DNA of 64,000 nucleotides from Dethiobacter alkaliphilus (GCA_016841605.1 JAENYV010000015.1:26037-90036); one strand, 5' to 3'. Shown: positions 54,328-63,759, numbered from the stretch's first letter. Numbers and translations: made by a program. The notes: generated from the sequence alone by a model not told the origin.

Positions 54328-56433
54328 ATGCTGCCGGATAGTGATTATAAAAAGTTAACCGCTCCGGAGTCGATTGCGCTGGTCGGAGTTACCAGCCGAA
54401 CCGGCCGGGGTAGTAATAGCCCGCTGGAAGTATTGATTAAACGGGGCTACCAGGGGCGGATTTACCCGGTCAATCCAAAAGGGGGAGAAATTTTAGGGCA
54501 CCGTGTCTACCCCTCCCTGTCGGATGTGCCGGAAGTACCGGACTTAGCTGTTATTTGTGCTCCCCGGGACGCGGTGGTTGAACTTTTCGGCCAGTGCGCG
54601 GACAAAGGAGTCAAAATCGTAATCATCACTGCTCAGGGCTTTTTTGACGGAGATGAGGAGGGCATCTTAATGCAGCAAGAGCTCCTTAACCTTGCTGCGA
54701 AAAATAGCATTAGGATCCTCGGACCCAACACCCTGGGCATTGTTAATAACTATTATAATTTCTGCACCTCGTTTATAGATTATATCAACCCTATTAAACC
54801 CATCGGGATTACTTGCCAAACAGGCACTTTCTATGTGGGTGCCTCCCAGCTATGCACCGGCACCGGGATTCTAGTCGATTCCGGTAATACCACCGATATC
54901 AGTGTTTCGGACGTAATCGGTCACCTGGCGCGGGACCCCCGTCTCAAAGTAATCGATATCCACTTGGAGAGCCTGCACGATGGGATCAAGTTTATGGAGG
55001 CAGCTAAAGACGCGGTACCGTTAAAGCCGGTAATTATCTATAAAACAGGCTCCAGCCCGGCCGGCTCACTGGCCGCGAGTTCTCATACCGGCTCCCTATC
55101 CGGTGATGATAGAGTTTTTGCTGCCGCTTTTCAACAGTGCGGTTTGCTCCGAGTGGCTGATATTGAGGAGATGGCCGACCTGAATAAGGCGTTCTGTACC
55201 TTTAGCGGGATTAGGGGAAACCGGATTGGAATAATATCAATTTCCGGCGGCGCCGGAGTAATGGCCGTGGATGCCTGCGTCCGTTTCGGCCTGGAAATCG
55301 CCGACCCCACCAGGGCTACCCTTGAGCAGCTAAGTCCTTTGTTTCCGAAGTGGGCGCATTGCGATAACCCGATGGATATATGGCCGGTCGCTATTTTCCA
55401 CGGATATCAGAATTGTCTCCGCCGCTTTCTGGAAGCGTACCTGCAAGACCCGCAGATAGACGCGGTCATTTGCATGACAGGTTCATTCTTAACGACTGAT
55501 GAGGACTTTTTAGACGTCACAGACCTTATTAGGGAAATCGCGGGCAAGTATCCGGACAAGCCGGTGGTTGTTTCATCCTGCGGCAATAATTATCCCTATT
55601 ATGAAGAAGAATTGGAAAAAGACAACACAGTAGTCTATTACTTTTCCCTTGAACGCGCTGCCAGAGCGCTCGCTGCGCTGTATAAATACCATCACCTGAT
55701 TAAGAATAAAAAGGACTGGTCGGCAGCACTTTCTCTGCATCCCGGGCAAAGGGAGGCGGCCGTCAGACTTCTCGCCGGTAAAACGGGCAACTTGTCTCAA
55801 GCCGATGCCCTGACCCTCCTGAAAGCATACGGCATTCCTGTCGCGCGCTGGGGCCGGGCGAAAAACATTGATGAGGCCGCAGCATTGGCTGCCGGGATCG
55901 GCTACCCTGTTACAATGAAGATTTTGAGCCCGGACATTATTCATAAGACGGATGTGGGCGGAGTGAGGCTTAATATTGAAAACACCCGTCAGCTTGAAAA
56001 GGCTTTTGCCGCCATGCATACGGAAATAGAGCATAAGCAACCCGGTGCGCGCCTGGATGGAGTAATTATTCAGGAGTACCTGCCCGAGGGAATTGAACTT
56101 CTCCTGGGCTGTAAAAGAGATCCCGCCTTTGGACCGGTCCTGGTTTTTGGCGCGGGAGGAGTCTTCACGGAAATACTAAATGATGTTTCCTTGCGAATTC
56201 CGCCTTTGAGCAGGGAAGAAATTAAAGCTATGATTGAAGAAACAAGAGTGAGCAAAATACTGGCAGGGGCCAGGGGGACCAAGGCCGTGGATATGGAATT
56301 GCTTATCAATTGCCTGGTCAACTTATCAGAGCTTATGCTGGCGAATCCGGCCATCACTGAGATGGATCTCAACCCTTTAATTGCCAACCGCGACCGGGTG
56401 GCCGCCCTGGATGCCAGAGTAATCCTGGGCTAA
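54328..56433 (+). CDS. ADP-forming acyl-CoA synthetase (fused alpha-beta)
   Basis: This enzyme makes ATP from acyl-CoA plus ADP and Pi, giving acid and CoA, an energy step in fermenters. The 701-residue protein contains the N-terminal CoA-binding domain (SIALVGVTSRTGRGSNSPLE, then GRIYPVNPKGGEILG), a succinyl-CoA-ligase-like part with PNTLGIVNN and the SSHTGSLSGDD motif, and a C-terminal ATP-grasp domain (GYPVTMKILSPDIIHKTDVG, then EYLPEGIELLLGCKRDPAFG). TTAGGAGG precedes ATG 54328. The acyl substrate cannot be told. Confidence 0.93.
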   Translation: MLPDSDYKKLTAPESIALVGVTSRTGRGSNSPLEVLIKRGYQGRIYPVNPKGGEILGHRVYPSLSDVPEVPDLAVICAPRDAVVELFGQCADKGVKIVIITAQGFFDGDEEGILMQQELLNLAAKNSIRILGPNTLGIVNNYYNFCTSFIDYINPIKPIGITCQTGTFYVGASQLCTGTGILVDSGNTTDISVSDVIGHLARDPRLKVIDIHLESLHDGIKFMEAAKDAVPLKPVIIYKTGSSPAGSLAASSHTGSLSGDDRVFAAAFQQCGLLRVADIEEMADLNKAFCTFSGIRGNRIGIISISGGAGVMAVDACVRFGLEIADPTRATLEQLSPLFPKWAHCDNPMDIWPVAIFHGYQNCLRRFLEAYLQDPQIDAVICMTGSFLTTDEDFLDVTDLIREIAGKYPDKPVVVSSCGNNYPYYEEELEKDNTVVYYFSLERAARALAALYKYHHLIKNKKDWSAALSLHPGQREAAVRLLAGKTGNLSQADALTLLKAYGIPVARWGRAKNIDEAAALAAGIGYPVTMKILSPDIIHKTDVGGVRLNIENTRQLEKAFAAMHTEIEHKQPGARLDGVIIQEYLPEGIELLLGCKRDPAFGPVLVFGAGGVFTEILNDVSLRIPPLSREEIKAMIEETRVSKILAGARGTKAVDMELLINCLVNLSELMLANPAITEMDLNPLIANRDRVAALDARVILG

Positions 56434-56504
56434 GCAGCTTCGCCTTTATACTTATTCCGGTGCAAACAATATTCCGGATGGGAGCTTTGTTTTCCTATAA
56501 GACT

Positions 56505-57212
56505 ATGCTTATTAAAGAGATCAAGGCAAAAACTATTCTTTCTACATCCAAGGTATATGATTGGGTTATTAATCCGTATGTGGGTTGTCAGCATGCCTGC
56601 TCATATTGCTATGCCCGTTTCATGAAAAGGTTTACCGGACATAAAGAGCGCTGGGGAGAATTTATTGATGTTAAGATAAACGCAGTGGATCTGCTTCGTG
56701 TGGAGATAACGAAAAAAAAGCGGGGGCAAGTGTGGGTAAGTGGTGTGTGTGATCCGTACCAACCTTTAGAGGCAAAATATAAAATGACCAGGCAATGCCT
56801 GGAGATACTGGCACAAAACAAATGGCCCGTAATCATCCAAACACGTTCTCCGTTGGTGCTCAGGGATATTGATATTTTCAGAGAAATGCAGGATTTGGAA
56901 GTCGGCCTTTCAATCACTACGGCAGATGACGCCATAAGAAAATTATTTGAGCCTAATGCACCGCGAATAAGTGAAAGGATAAATGCATTGGAGACACTGC
57001 ATAAAGCCGGTCTAAAGACTTACGCGATGATTGCGCCTATGCTTCCGGGGGCCGAGGGGCTTGCGGAACCGCTTAAGGGAAAGATTGATTATTTGTTGAT
57101 TGATCGGATGAATTATCATTATGCTGATTGGGTTTACCGGAAATATGGTTTGGATGATAAACTTACTGATGATTTCTTTCAACAAACTAGACAGAAACTG
57201 ACTAGAAACTGA
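56505..57212 (+). CDS. Radical SAM protein of the spore photoproduct lyase-like family
   Basis: The product is about 235 residues with the radical SAM motif in NPYVGCQHACSYCYARFMKR (CxxxCxYC), VWVSGVCDPYQPLEAKYKMT and GLSITTADDAIRKLFEPNAP. This is the SplB-like/Rv2578c-type group, whose members are mostly uncharacterised; true spore photoproduct lyase is about 100 residues longer. ATG 56505 fits the conserved start MLIKEIKAKTILSTSKVYDW; upstream in-frame starts at 56460 and 56478 are possible. The gene follows the synthetase by 70 bp. Confidence 0.85.
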   Translation: MLIKEIKAKTILSTSKVYDWVINPYVGCQHACSYCYARFMKRFTGHKERWGEFIDVKINAVDLLRVEITKKKRGQVWVSGVCDPYQPLEAKYKMTRQCLEILAQNKWPVIIQTRSPLVLRDIDIFREMQDLEVGLSITTADDAIRKLFEPNAPRISERINALETLHKAGLKTYAMIAPMLPGAEGLAEPLKGKIDYLLIDRMNYHYADWVYRKYGLDDKLTDDFFQQTRQKLTRN

Positions 57213-57246
57213 CTATGTACCAATAGACACCGACACCGCTCCGGAA

Positions 57247-58500
57247 TCAATTTTTTCGGGTCATGTCCCGCAACACTTCCCATGTTTCGCCGGAAATTAC
57301 GCCCAGACGCCAGAGCGCGATGCCGTCCAGGTTGTAACGCTTGGCCAGACCTATTTTAGCAACGATGCTTTGCGGTGTTTCATACGGGACGGAGATGCCC
57401 AGGACTAATTTTTCAAGGGGAACATTCCTTGTAGCCATCTCCACAGCTTGCAGCACAAGGCTTATAGGTTCGGGTTTTGGCCCGTAATCGTAAGCCATCA
57501 TGATAATGCGGTCTGCTGCTTCGGCCAGTGCGCCATAGTCATATCCCTGATAGGCACTGTTGGGAGGATGGATGGTGAGAGTAAGGTCCTTGTTAAGTTT
57601 ACGCAATTGCCGGGAGAGCAGTGTGGCAAATGCGGTAAATTCTTCTTGTACCGTTGTCAGTTCCTCTTCTTTTTGCGAAAGTCCCAGTCCTTCAAAGTTA
57701 AGATTAACACCTTCGTACTTGGCTACTTCTTTTATGATCTCTCCGCTTGCCTTATTCATTGCTTCCTTATTTGCCAACAGGGACGAAATGGTGCCGTCTT
57801 CGTCGGTAACATGGATAACCATATCTGTTTCCAAAGCATACTTCCCGGCAGTCTTAAGCACATTTTCCCAGCCATCCGGCCGTTGCCAGCCGGTTCTGCT
57901 TTTGGTTAATAAAGATCCGTCTCTGTCCAGGCTGTACCAGCCCAATGACAGTGTTCCGACAACATCCGTATTGCCCTTTGAAGCCTCCGGGTAGGGTAAT
58001 GCAAAAAGATTTGTCCAACTGCTTGTCCTGCTGTCTCCCAGGGCATAAAAACCGATTACAGCCATTTTCTTGGGTGGTGAGGCGATTTGCACTTCACGGC
58101 TGGATTCAATCCATTGCACCGTGCAGCTGCAAGCCGCGCTGAAGAAACGGAGAGGGATCAGCGTCCTTCCGCCGATAATTTGAGGGCCAACGTCCAGGGT
58201 GAGGGGTGTTTGGTTGTGATAGGCGGTTTTGCGGCCAATTTGCAGTTCAATTTGTGTTTTACCGGCTGCAGCGTTTATCGTCTGTGTATCGCTATTCCAG
58301 TTAACCTCCACATTCAATGCTTCGGCAATAGAGCGGAAAGGCACCAAAATACGTCCATTCTGGTTAACAGGAGGCACATCAAAAGATATTGGGAGGCTGT
58401 CGATAAAGACCTGGATGCTTTCTTCCTGTGCCAGTACCGGTTGAGCGATGCAGACGGCGAAGATGATAATTATTAATATGGCGAAATAAAGGCGGTTCAT
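57247..58500 (-). CDS. Secreted GH18-like protein with copper-amine-oxidase-type N-terminal domain
   Basis: The 417-residue product has a signal peptide (ending CIAQPVLAQ), a copper amine oxidase N-domain (residues about 30-135, with RILVPFRSIAEALNVEVNWN and RTLIPLRFFSAA), and a glycoside hydrolase family 18 domain. The GH18 catalytic DxxDxDxE appears as VNLNFEGLG, keeping the Glu but replacing the Asp positions with Asn, so activity may be reduced or altered. Such proteins occur in spore formers and act on peptidoglycan or spore cortex-type glycans; the substrate is not shown. Confidence 0.85.
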   Translation of the reverse strand: MNRLYFAILIIIIFAVCIAQPVLAQEESIQVFIDSLPISFDVPPVNQNGRILVPFRSIAEALNVEVNWNSDTQTINAAAGKTQIELQIGRKTAYHNQTPLTLDVGPQIIGGRTLIPLRFFSAACSCTVQWIESSREVQIASPPKKMAVIGFYALGDSRTSSWTNLFALPYPEASKGNTDVVGTLSLGWYSLDRDGSLLTKSRTGWQRPDGWENVLKTAGKYALETDMVIHVTDEDGTISSLLANKEAMNKASGEIIKEVAKYEGVNLNFEGLGLSQKEEELTTVQEEFTAFATLLSRQLRKLNKDLTLTIHPPNSAYQGYDYGALAEAADRIIMMAYDYGPKPEPISLVLQAVEMATRNVPLEKLVLGISVPYETPQSIVAKIGLAKRYNLDGIALWRLGVISGETWEVLRDMTRKN

Positions 58501-58762
58501 TAATTAATGTCTCCTTTTAGTAAAATATGTTATTTTTAAGGTGGCTTAAGATGGCGATGGCAAAGGTGCCATGACCGATGGCTAAAGATCCTATTACTTA
58601 TTCTAAGGAAAGATTCTCCGGAAAGTTTGTCAAATCCTGCATCTTCTGGTCGCAAGTTGCCACTAAATTGTCTTTTGTAGGTATGGATGAATTATGACGG
58701 CACTTGCAGAATTCTTTTGGGCAGTAAAGGGCTTTTACGTGCTGAAAAGAGGTGTATAGCGG

Positions 58763-59758
58763 ATGAAAGCGGACGAGGGACGGCGGCGCTACATGGTAGG
58801 AGAGTACATCTCACGTATTAACAGGGTAATTGATTATATTGAGGCGAACATGGGCAGGGCGTTAACCCTTGAAGAACTGGCCGCAACAGCCGGTTTCTCC
58901 AAATTCCATTTTCACCGGATTTTTTTCTCTTTTGTCGGGGAGACCATTTTCCATTTTATTCAACGGCTGCGTTTGGAAAAAGGCGCTGCCTTGCTGCTTA
59001 ATGAACCCGGTAGACCGGTAACGGATATTGCCCTGGAATGCGGCTTTGCCGGTTCTTCTTCTTTCGCTAAAAGTTTCAGAAAACACTTTGGCGTATCAGC
59101 CACGGAATGGCGGCAGAGGGAGGGTTTGCCCTCCGGCACTCCGGGACAAACGAAAAGCAAGCAGAGACAAATGGAAAGCAACGGGGGACAAGAATTATCT
59201 CCTGCCTCCGTTTATATTGAATATGTCAACAATATTCAAAAATGGAGGTTTATTATGGATCAAGGGAAAGAGACGAGAACTGTAGATGTAAAAGATCTGC
59301 CGGAAATGAGTGTGGCTTACGTGAGGTATGTGGGTCCTTACAAAGGGGATGGGCAATTGTTTGAGCGGCTGTTCGGCCAATTATTTCGCTGGGCCGCGCC
59401 CAGGAACTTGTTTAACTCTCCTGATGTAAAGACGCTTATTATTTACCACGACAACCCGGAGATCACTGAAGAGGAAAAACTGCGCGTCAGCGTTTGCCTG
59501 ACGGTGCCCTCGGAAACCCCTGTAGATGGGGAAATCGGCAAGATGGTCATCCCCGCGGGTAAGTATGCCCTGGCCCGGTTTGAACTGGGAGTGGATGAGT
59601 TCCAGCAAGCCTGGGACTGGGTCTACAGCACCTGGTTGCCGGAGAGCGGCTATCTGCCCGATGACCGCCCCTGCTTCGAGTTGTGTCACAATGATCCGCA
59701 GACCCACCCGGAAGGAAAAAGTATCGTTGATATCTGCATCGGGGTAAAACCCATGTAA
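58763..59758 (+). CDS. AraC-family regulator with GyrI-like effector domain
   Basis: The 331-residue protein has an N-terminal AraC DNA-binding domain (about residues 15-115; SRINRVIDYIEANMGRALTL, then DIALECGFAGSSSFAKSFRK) and a C-terminal GyrI-like ligand-binding domain starting near residue 172 (DVKDLPEMSVAYVRYVGPYK), ending in DICIGVKPM. This order is that of Rob/SoxS-like multidrug-responsive regulators. A Gln/Lys-rich linker joins them. AGAGGTG precedes ATG 58763. It ends at a strong terminator. Confidence 0.92.
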   Translation: MKADEGRRRYMVGEYISRINRVIDYIEANMGRALTLEELAATAGFSKFHFHRIFFSFVGETIFHFIQRLRLEKGAALLLNEPGRPVTDIALECGFAGSSSFAKSFRKHFGVSATEWRQREGLPSGTPGQTKSKQRQMESNGGQELSPASVYIEYVNNIQKWRFIMDQGKETRTVDVKDLPEMSVAYVRYVGPYKGDGQLFERLFGQLFRWAAPRNLFNSPDVKTLIIYHDNPEITEEEKLRVSVCLTVPSETPVDGEIGKMVIPAGKYALARFELGVDEFQQAWDWVYSTWLPESGYLPDDRPCFELCHNDPQTHPEGKSIVDICIGVKPM

Positions 59759-59787
59759 TGTGAGTTGCACAGAGGGTAAAGGAGAGA

Positions 59788-59848
59788 GCGAAGGTCAGCA
59801 GGGCAGGGAGAATTCCCGATTCCCCTTGCCCTGCTGACCTTCGCTTTT
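59788..59848 (+). terminator. Rho-independent terminator with 18-bp stem
   Basis: GCGAAGGTCAGCAGGGCA (59788-59805) pairs perfectly with TGCCCTGCTGACCTTCGC (59827-59844), followed by TTTT. Confidence 0.95.
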
Positions 59849-60006
59849 CAGAGGTCTAATTGCTCTTTGAAGCACGAACAAGTTAGCTAACTTTCTGCAT
59901 ATTATATGCTGCATCAAGTTGCTCAATGAGCACACAATATTACGCTGCTGTCATTGATTCTATAACGCTAAAGAGTTATAATGAAAGGAGTAAAGGAAGT
60001 GATATA

Positions 60007-60228
60007 ATGGTGGAAAAAATCAGTGTTTATGTAGATAAAGAACTGCACCGTGCCTTTAAAGCTGAAGCGAGTTTGCGGGGCAAGTCTCTTTCGCAATTCA
60101 TGGTCGAAGCAGCCTTACGTACTCTTTATGCTCCGAACAGAAAAGAGTCTTCTTTTAAAATGGACCGGATTCGTAATTCCGTCAAAGGGAACTATTTCAA
60201 CCAAAGAACTGCGCACTATGCGGAATGA
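60007..60228 (+). CDS. Small ribbon-helix-helix protein, antitoxin-like (73 aa)
   Basis: The product begins MVEKISVYVDKELHRAFKAE, a beta strand and helix typical of CopG/Arc proteins, continuing with GKSLSQFMVEAALRTLYA. AAAGGAAGTG precedes ATG 60007; the longer frame from 59926 has no ribosome site. No toxin gene follows on the same strand, so it may be an orphan antitoxin or a regulator. It converges on the MntA-HepT pair. Confidence 0.75.
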   Translation: MVEKISVYVDKELHRAFKAEASLRGKSLSQFMVEAALRTLYAPNRKESSFKMDRIRNSVKGNYFNQRTAHYAE

Positions 60229-60261
60229 GAATAGACGTAAATGAGCAGAAATTTATTTCTC

Positions 60262-60681
60262 TTATTTATTAATAAAATTATTGATTTCAGTGATAAAAAG
60301 CCCTATGTCAGGCAAGTCATGTTGCAATATTTCATATAACTCTTCGTCATTAATCATATGATATAAATGAACTAAACGATTTCTATATCCAGCCATCTGT
60401 GTCAGCATATTTTGCAGTTTTCTTGATATTATTTTTTTATCTCCAAGTCCTCTGGCGATGGATTTATATTCGGTTGATAGTTCTATGCCTCCTTGTTTTG
60501 CAATAATGTGACGTCCTATATCAAATATTGCCTCCAAAGACCGCCGTAAATAGCTTTCGGCGGCAGCAATAGAGTCTTTATTTCTTAAAAAGGAGTCCTT
60601 GGGCTTTTTCGATAACCTTTCCATCTGAACAAGGTAATCGCTAATTAAGGCAAGCCGGTTTTGAATTAACAGCCTGTTCAT
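60262..60681 (-). CDS. HepT-like HEPN-domain toxin (DUF86)
   Basis: This 139-residue HEPN protein is the toxin of a type VII-like pair. It has the catalytic and modification motif RX4HXY in full (RNRLVHLY near residue 99), the RNase active site and the Tyr that MntA adenylylates. It lies 3 bp after the antitoxin gene on the same strand, with a ribosome site inside the antitoxin 3' end. Confidence 0.9.
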   Translation of the reverse strand: MNRLLIQNRLALISDYLVQMERLSKKPKDSFLRNKDSIAAAESYLRRSLEAIFDIGRHIIAKQGGIELSTEYKSIARGLGDKKIISRKLQNMLTQMAGYRNRLVHLYHMINDEELYEILQHDLPDIGLFITEINNFINK

Positions 60682-60684
60682 GGT

Positions 60685-61119
60685 TTACTTGGCCTCCAGG
60701 ATTTCTTCATAATATTTCTCAAGAAACGGTTTAAAATCACAAGCCCTGCGAAGTATTTCTTCCTCATACGCATCTTTAATCTCTGCGTTACTGGAATAAA
60801 GGCAGTATCCTTTCACAGCCTCAGCCTGGAAAACAGAATGATTTTCTTCTAAAAATATCAGGTCCAGCTTGTAAGGTAAAAATACGTCTTCGAGTTCATT
60901 ATATAGCTTACTGTATAACAATAATCTCAGGCGACCGGCAGGTAGTGAATGCTTAAATACGACACCAATATCAATATCCGTAAGCGGATCATTAATAATT
61001 TCGTTTTTTCCCTTTAACAATTGTATTGCCCTTGCTTTTTGAGAACCAAACAAATAAAGAAGTGCAATGTTGAATTTCCGGCATATGCTTTCTATCAGAT
61101 CAGTCTTTTCCTTCATCAT
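60685..61119 (-). CDS. MntA-like nucleotidyltransferase antitoxin
   Basis: This 144-residue minimal nucleotidyltransferase has the motif GSQKAR and, after an insertion, TDIDIGVVF (GSx..DxD), the polymerase-beta fold active site. Known MntA proteins neutralise HepT by adding AMP to its Tyr. About 12 residues separate the GS and DxD parts beyond the usual spacing, but the Asp pair is kept. ATG 61119 follows AAAAAGG by 8 nt; an upstream in-frame start is weaker. Confidence 0.88.
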   Translation of the reverse strand: MMKEKTDLIESICRKFNIALLYLFGSQKARAIQLLKGKNEIINDPLTDIDIGVVFKHSLPAGRLRLLLYSKLYNELEDVFLPYKLDLIFLEENHSVFQAEAVKGYCLYSSNAEIKDAYEEEILRRACDFKPFLEKYYEEILEAK

Positions 61120-61246
61120 AAAAACATCCTTTTTATATAATACTACCATTATATACCACTTTTACGGCTAACGCAAGACGCCGCAGATTTTAAAATAAAA
61201 AAGGAACATGGCCAAGGAAATTTACTTAAAGTCTGTACCCGGCAAT

Positions 61247-61774
61247 TTAGTATGAGCTGCTCCAGTGCATATCATCAATAGTCAGTAATATTTCTCCATG
61301 TACAGTTTCACTGTCTTTCTTGTTGGCTTCAACATAAAAAGCTATCCACTGTTCATTCATTTCTTCAGATCCTCTAAACTCAAAACTACTGGTATATTCA
61401 GAATGGCATTCCGACAGATAACGTAAATCTTTCGAATAAATAATTTGCGGTTTTGTTGTTTCCATAGTGTCTAAGTCAATTTTAATTAGTCCTGCTGTAT
61501 TATACCCTTCATTTAAAAACTCGAGGGTAACATAGTAAGAATCCCCATTTTTATATTTGGCAAGCTTTGTTTGTGGTCCGAGATAACTGATTAATAAGTC
61601 TTCTTTCGTAAATTCATTATTTTCCAGGATTTGCTTAAATTCTTCAAAATTTTGAGATTTTAGTATATTTTTTTCGATAAGTTCCTCTGCTTTACTATTT
61701 TGGCTAATCCGCATCCAAGAACTTACAGAGAAAACTATGAGAATAGAAATTAAAATAAAAAAATATCTGTCCAT
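61247..61774 (-). CDS. Hypothetical membrane-anchored protein (175 aa)
   Basis: The product begins MDRYFFILISILIVFSVSSW, an N-terminal anchor or uncleaved signal, followed by a soluble domain containing EELIEKNILKSQNFEEFKQI, YVTLEFLNEG and ESEEMNEQWIAFY-like text. I do not recognise a family. GTAGGTGA precedes ATG 61774 by about 11 nt. It is AT-rich like the rest of the accessory zone. Confidence 0.6.
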   Translation of the reverse strand: MDRYFFILISILIVFSVSSWMRISQNSKAEELIEKNILKSQNFEEFKQILENNEFTKEDLLISYLGPQTKLAKYKNGDSYYVTLEFLNEGYNTAGLIKIDLDTMETTKPQIIYSKDLRYLSECHSEYTSSFEFRGSEEMNEQWIAFYVEANKKDSETVHGEILLTIDDMHWSSSY

Positions 61775-61890
61775 TTTTATTAGAATCACCTACCCCTGAT
61801 CGCTTAGAAGAGAATTCCCCAACCATCCAAGCTTGGCCGTCCCCCGAAAGCAGATGGAGAACTAACTCCGCCATACAAACGACTGACAGT

Positions 61891-61954
61891 CACCCTTTCT
61901 AATGTTACTTTTTATGATATAAACACCCTTTCTAATGTTACTTTTTATGATATA
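61891..61954. repeat. Tandem 33-bp repeat (two identical copies)
   Basis: A 31-bp unit, CACCCTTTCTAATGTTACTT followed by TTTATGATATA, occurs at 61891-61921 and 61924-61954 without change, separated by AA. It ends in promoter-like TATGATATAA. Confidence 0.85.
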
Positions 61955-62373
61955 ATTGTAATAATGCTAGCAATTAAAGATGCCTGTGGGATTCTTGATG
62001 ATCATCATATAGGCTGCAGTGGGCAAATGTTGAGACGCTGGCTACGGGCAAGACAGACTTAAAGGCACACGCTCCGAAAACCGTAAAGAAGGCTGGAGAA
62101 TCTGCGAAATAGAACTGTATCGCTTTATGCACTACAGTGGGAAGGGATACAAGCGCTTGAAAATTTAAATGATCATTGTGCGATAAGTTGTATCCATCCG
62201 TTTTAACCGGCATACAAATGTCAAGAAAAAAGCTGGTAATATAGAAGTCATAAGAACACCCTCCTTTCATTGGTATAATGTGATTAATCACTTCTATTTT
62301 ACCAAATCGGGGGTGTTTTATTGTTAAGTTTCAGATTTTTCAAGGTATTAAGAGCATTTTTCTCGTGCGAAAA

Positions 62374-62572
62374 TTGAAAATGAATCTGAACAACTCGTTG
62401 AAGAGGGTATTAACCATGGCGTAACACCGCAAAAAGAATATATAATGATGCTCTTCACGTAGCCATTACTTCAGTTAACAAGATAGATTACCTGATCAGT
62501 ATTAAATATGAAGAAAAAGGTCTAGCTTATGGTTTCATGCAGGGGGAAGAGATTATTTGCCATGTGAAATAA
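62374..62572 (+). pseudogene. Frameshifted remnant of a PIN-domain toxin gene
   Basis: One frame gives IENESEQLVEEGINHGVTPQ then KEY; after a frame change around 62440 (TATATAATG where TATAATG would restore it) the other gives NDALHVAITSVNKIDYLIS. The two together match the C-terminal half of PIN ribonucleases (Asn-Asp-Ala-Leu-His-Ala-Ile-Ala). The first half of the gene is missing, so it should be inactive. The tail YGFMQGEEIICHVK may belong to a fused neighbour. Confidence 0.6.
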
Positions 62573-62604
62573 TAATTTCATACTACTAAGGAGTTGACTG
62601 GATA

Positions 62605-63759
62605 ATGTTAACACCCAATATAGCTCAATCTATAGTTAACAGAACCATGAACCTGATAAATTACAATATAAATATTATGGACGAGAATGGAATAATTATC
62701 GCTAGCGGTGATTCGTCGCGATTAAACACCTATCATCAAGGGGCCGACAGCGTTCTAAGGGAAAAAAAGGCAATAGAAATTACGAAAGGAAATTCAGAGT
62801 TGCTTTTAGGTTCTAAGGAAGGGGTAAATTTTCACATCTGTTTAAACGGTAAAATTGTTGGTGTTGTGGGCATTACAGGAGACCCGGAAGAAGTTCGTAT
62901 CTATGGCGCTATGGTTCAGGCTATGGCTGAATTAATGCTGGAGGAAGCATTTTATTGGGAACAGGTTAGTTTAAAAGAACAGGCGAGATTCTCTCTAATT
63001 AACGATTTAATCCATCGAGATCCGGGAAAAGATCTTATTGCTTTACGCACAAGGGCCGACATTTTGGGTTACGATTTGGATATACCAAGGGTGGCTATGG
63101 TATTCAAAGTTAGTAAAGATGCTATTCTGCCTGAGAATGTTGCTGCTTCCTGGGAGCAAAAAAAGGTGTTAGAATTCCTATCTTTAACATCCCAGGATCT
63201 TTTTGCTTCTGGAATAGGAGATAAATATGTGCTATTAAAAAAAATTGTGAAAGAAAAGGATAAAGGGATAAATGAGATTGAAAGAGCAATGGAAAGTTTT
63301 AAAGAATTTAACCTGAAACTGACAGTGGGTATTGGAAAAGTATGTTTTTCAATAAATCAAATTCCTGATTCTTTTGAGCAGGCTTTGCAGGCTCTTGAGG
63401 TTGGGAGCAGGCTTTTGGGGACTGGGAAAATTTATGATACAAAAAAACTCGGATTAGAGAAATTTGTTGATAAAGTGGGAAAAGAATTTCGTCAAAACTT
63501 TTCTCAAGAAGTTTTGGAGGGGCTTCGAACAAAGGATGAAAAAAAATTCAATCAACTGCTGATAACAGCTAAAGTTTTTTTAGAAAGTAATTTAAAAGCA
63601 GGTGAAACTATAAAAAAACTGTTTATTCACAGGAATACTTTGTTTTATCGTTTAAACATGATTAAGGAAAAAACAGGACTTGATCTTAATAATTCTTTAG
63701 CTGATGCCATTAAATTTAAGTTGGCTCTTTTTTGCCGGCAATATGATGAAGAGGATTAA
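62605..63759 (+). CDS. CdaR/PucR-family transcriptional regulator
   Basis: The 384-residue protein has an N-terminal sugar-diacid recognition domain (about residues 1-135; AQSIVNRTMNLINYNINIMD, HICLNGKIVGVVGITGDPEE), a central GGDEF-like region, and a C-terminal PucR-type helix-turn-helix (LFIHRNTLFYRLNMIKEKTG). This is the architecture of CdaR, which activates glycerate/sugar-diacid genes, and of related hydroxyacid-responsive regulators. AAGGAG lies 10 nt before ATG 62605. The target genes probably lie beyond the right edge. Confidence 0.9.
   Translation: MLTPNIAQSIVNRTMNLINYNINIMDENGIIIASGDSSRLNTYHQGADSVLREKKAIEITKGNSELLLGSKEGVNFHICLNGKIVGVVGITGDPEEVRIYGAMVQAMAELMLEEAFYWEQVSLKEQARFSLINDLIHRDPGKDLIALRTRADILGYDLDIPRVAMVFKVSKDAILPENVAASWEQKKVLEFLSLTSQDLFASGIGDKYVLLKKIVKEKDKGINEIERAMESFKEFNLKLTVGIGKVCFSINQIPDSFEQALQALEVGSRLLGTGKIYDTKKLGLEKFVDKVGKEFRQNFSQEVLEGLRTKDEKKFNQLLITAKVFLESNLKAGETIKKLFIHRNTLFYRLNMIKEKTGLDLNNSLADAIKFKLALFCRQYDEED

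Larger units (their letters stand above)
61775..62604. other. Accessory intergenic region with repeats and gene remnants
   Basis: This 830-bp stretch contains the tandem repeat at 61891-61954, a degenerate segment (about 61970-62180) without an intact frame, a possible inverted repeat (AACACCC near 62250 and GGGTGTT near 62309) that could mark an insertion-sequence end, and the PIN-domain remnant. I can support no intact gene. It reads as a site of repeated insertion and decay. Confidence 0.5.

Noticed and set aside
61891..61954. Possible CRISPR array
   Set aside because: There are only two units with a 2-bp gap; no spacers and no cas genes are present.
61974..62291. Minus-strand frame of 105 codons
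   Set aside because: The peptide matches no family I know and the same stretch is degenerate on the plus strand. Although an AGGAGGGTG lies near 62268, the frame that follows it is only 28 codons.
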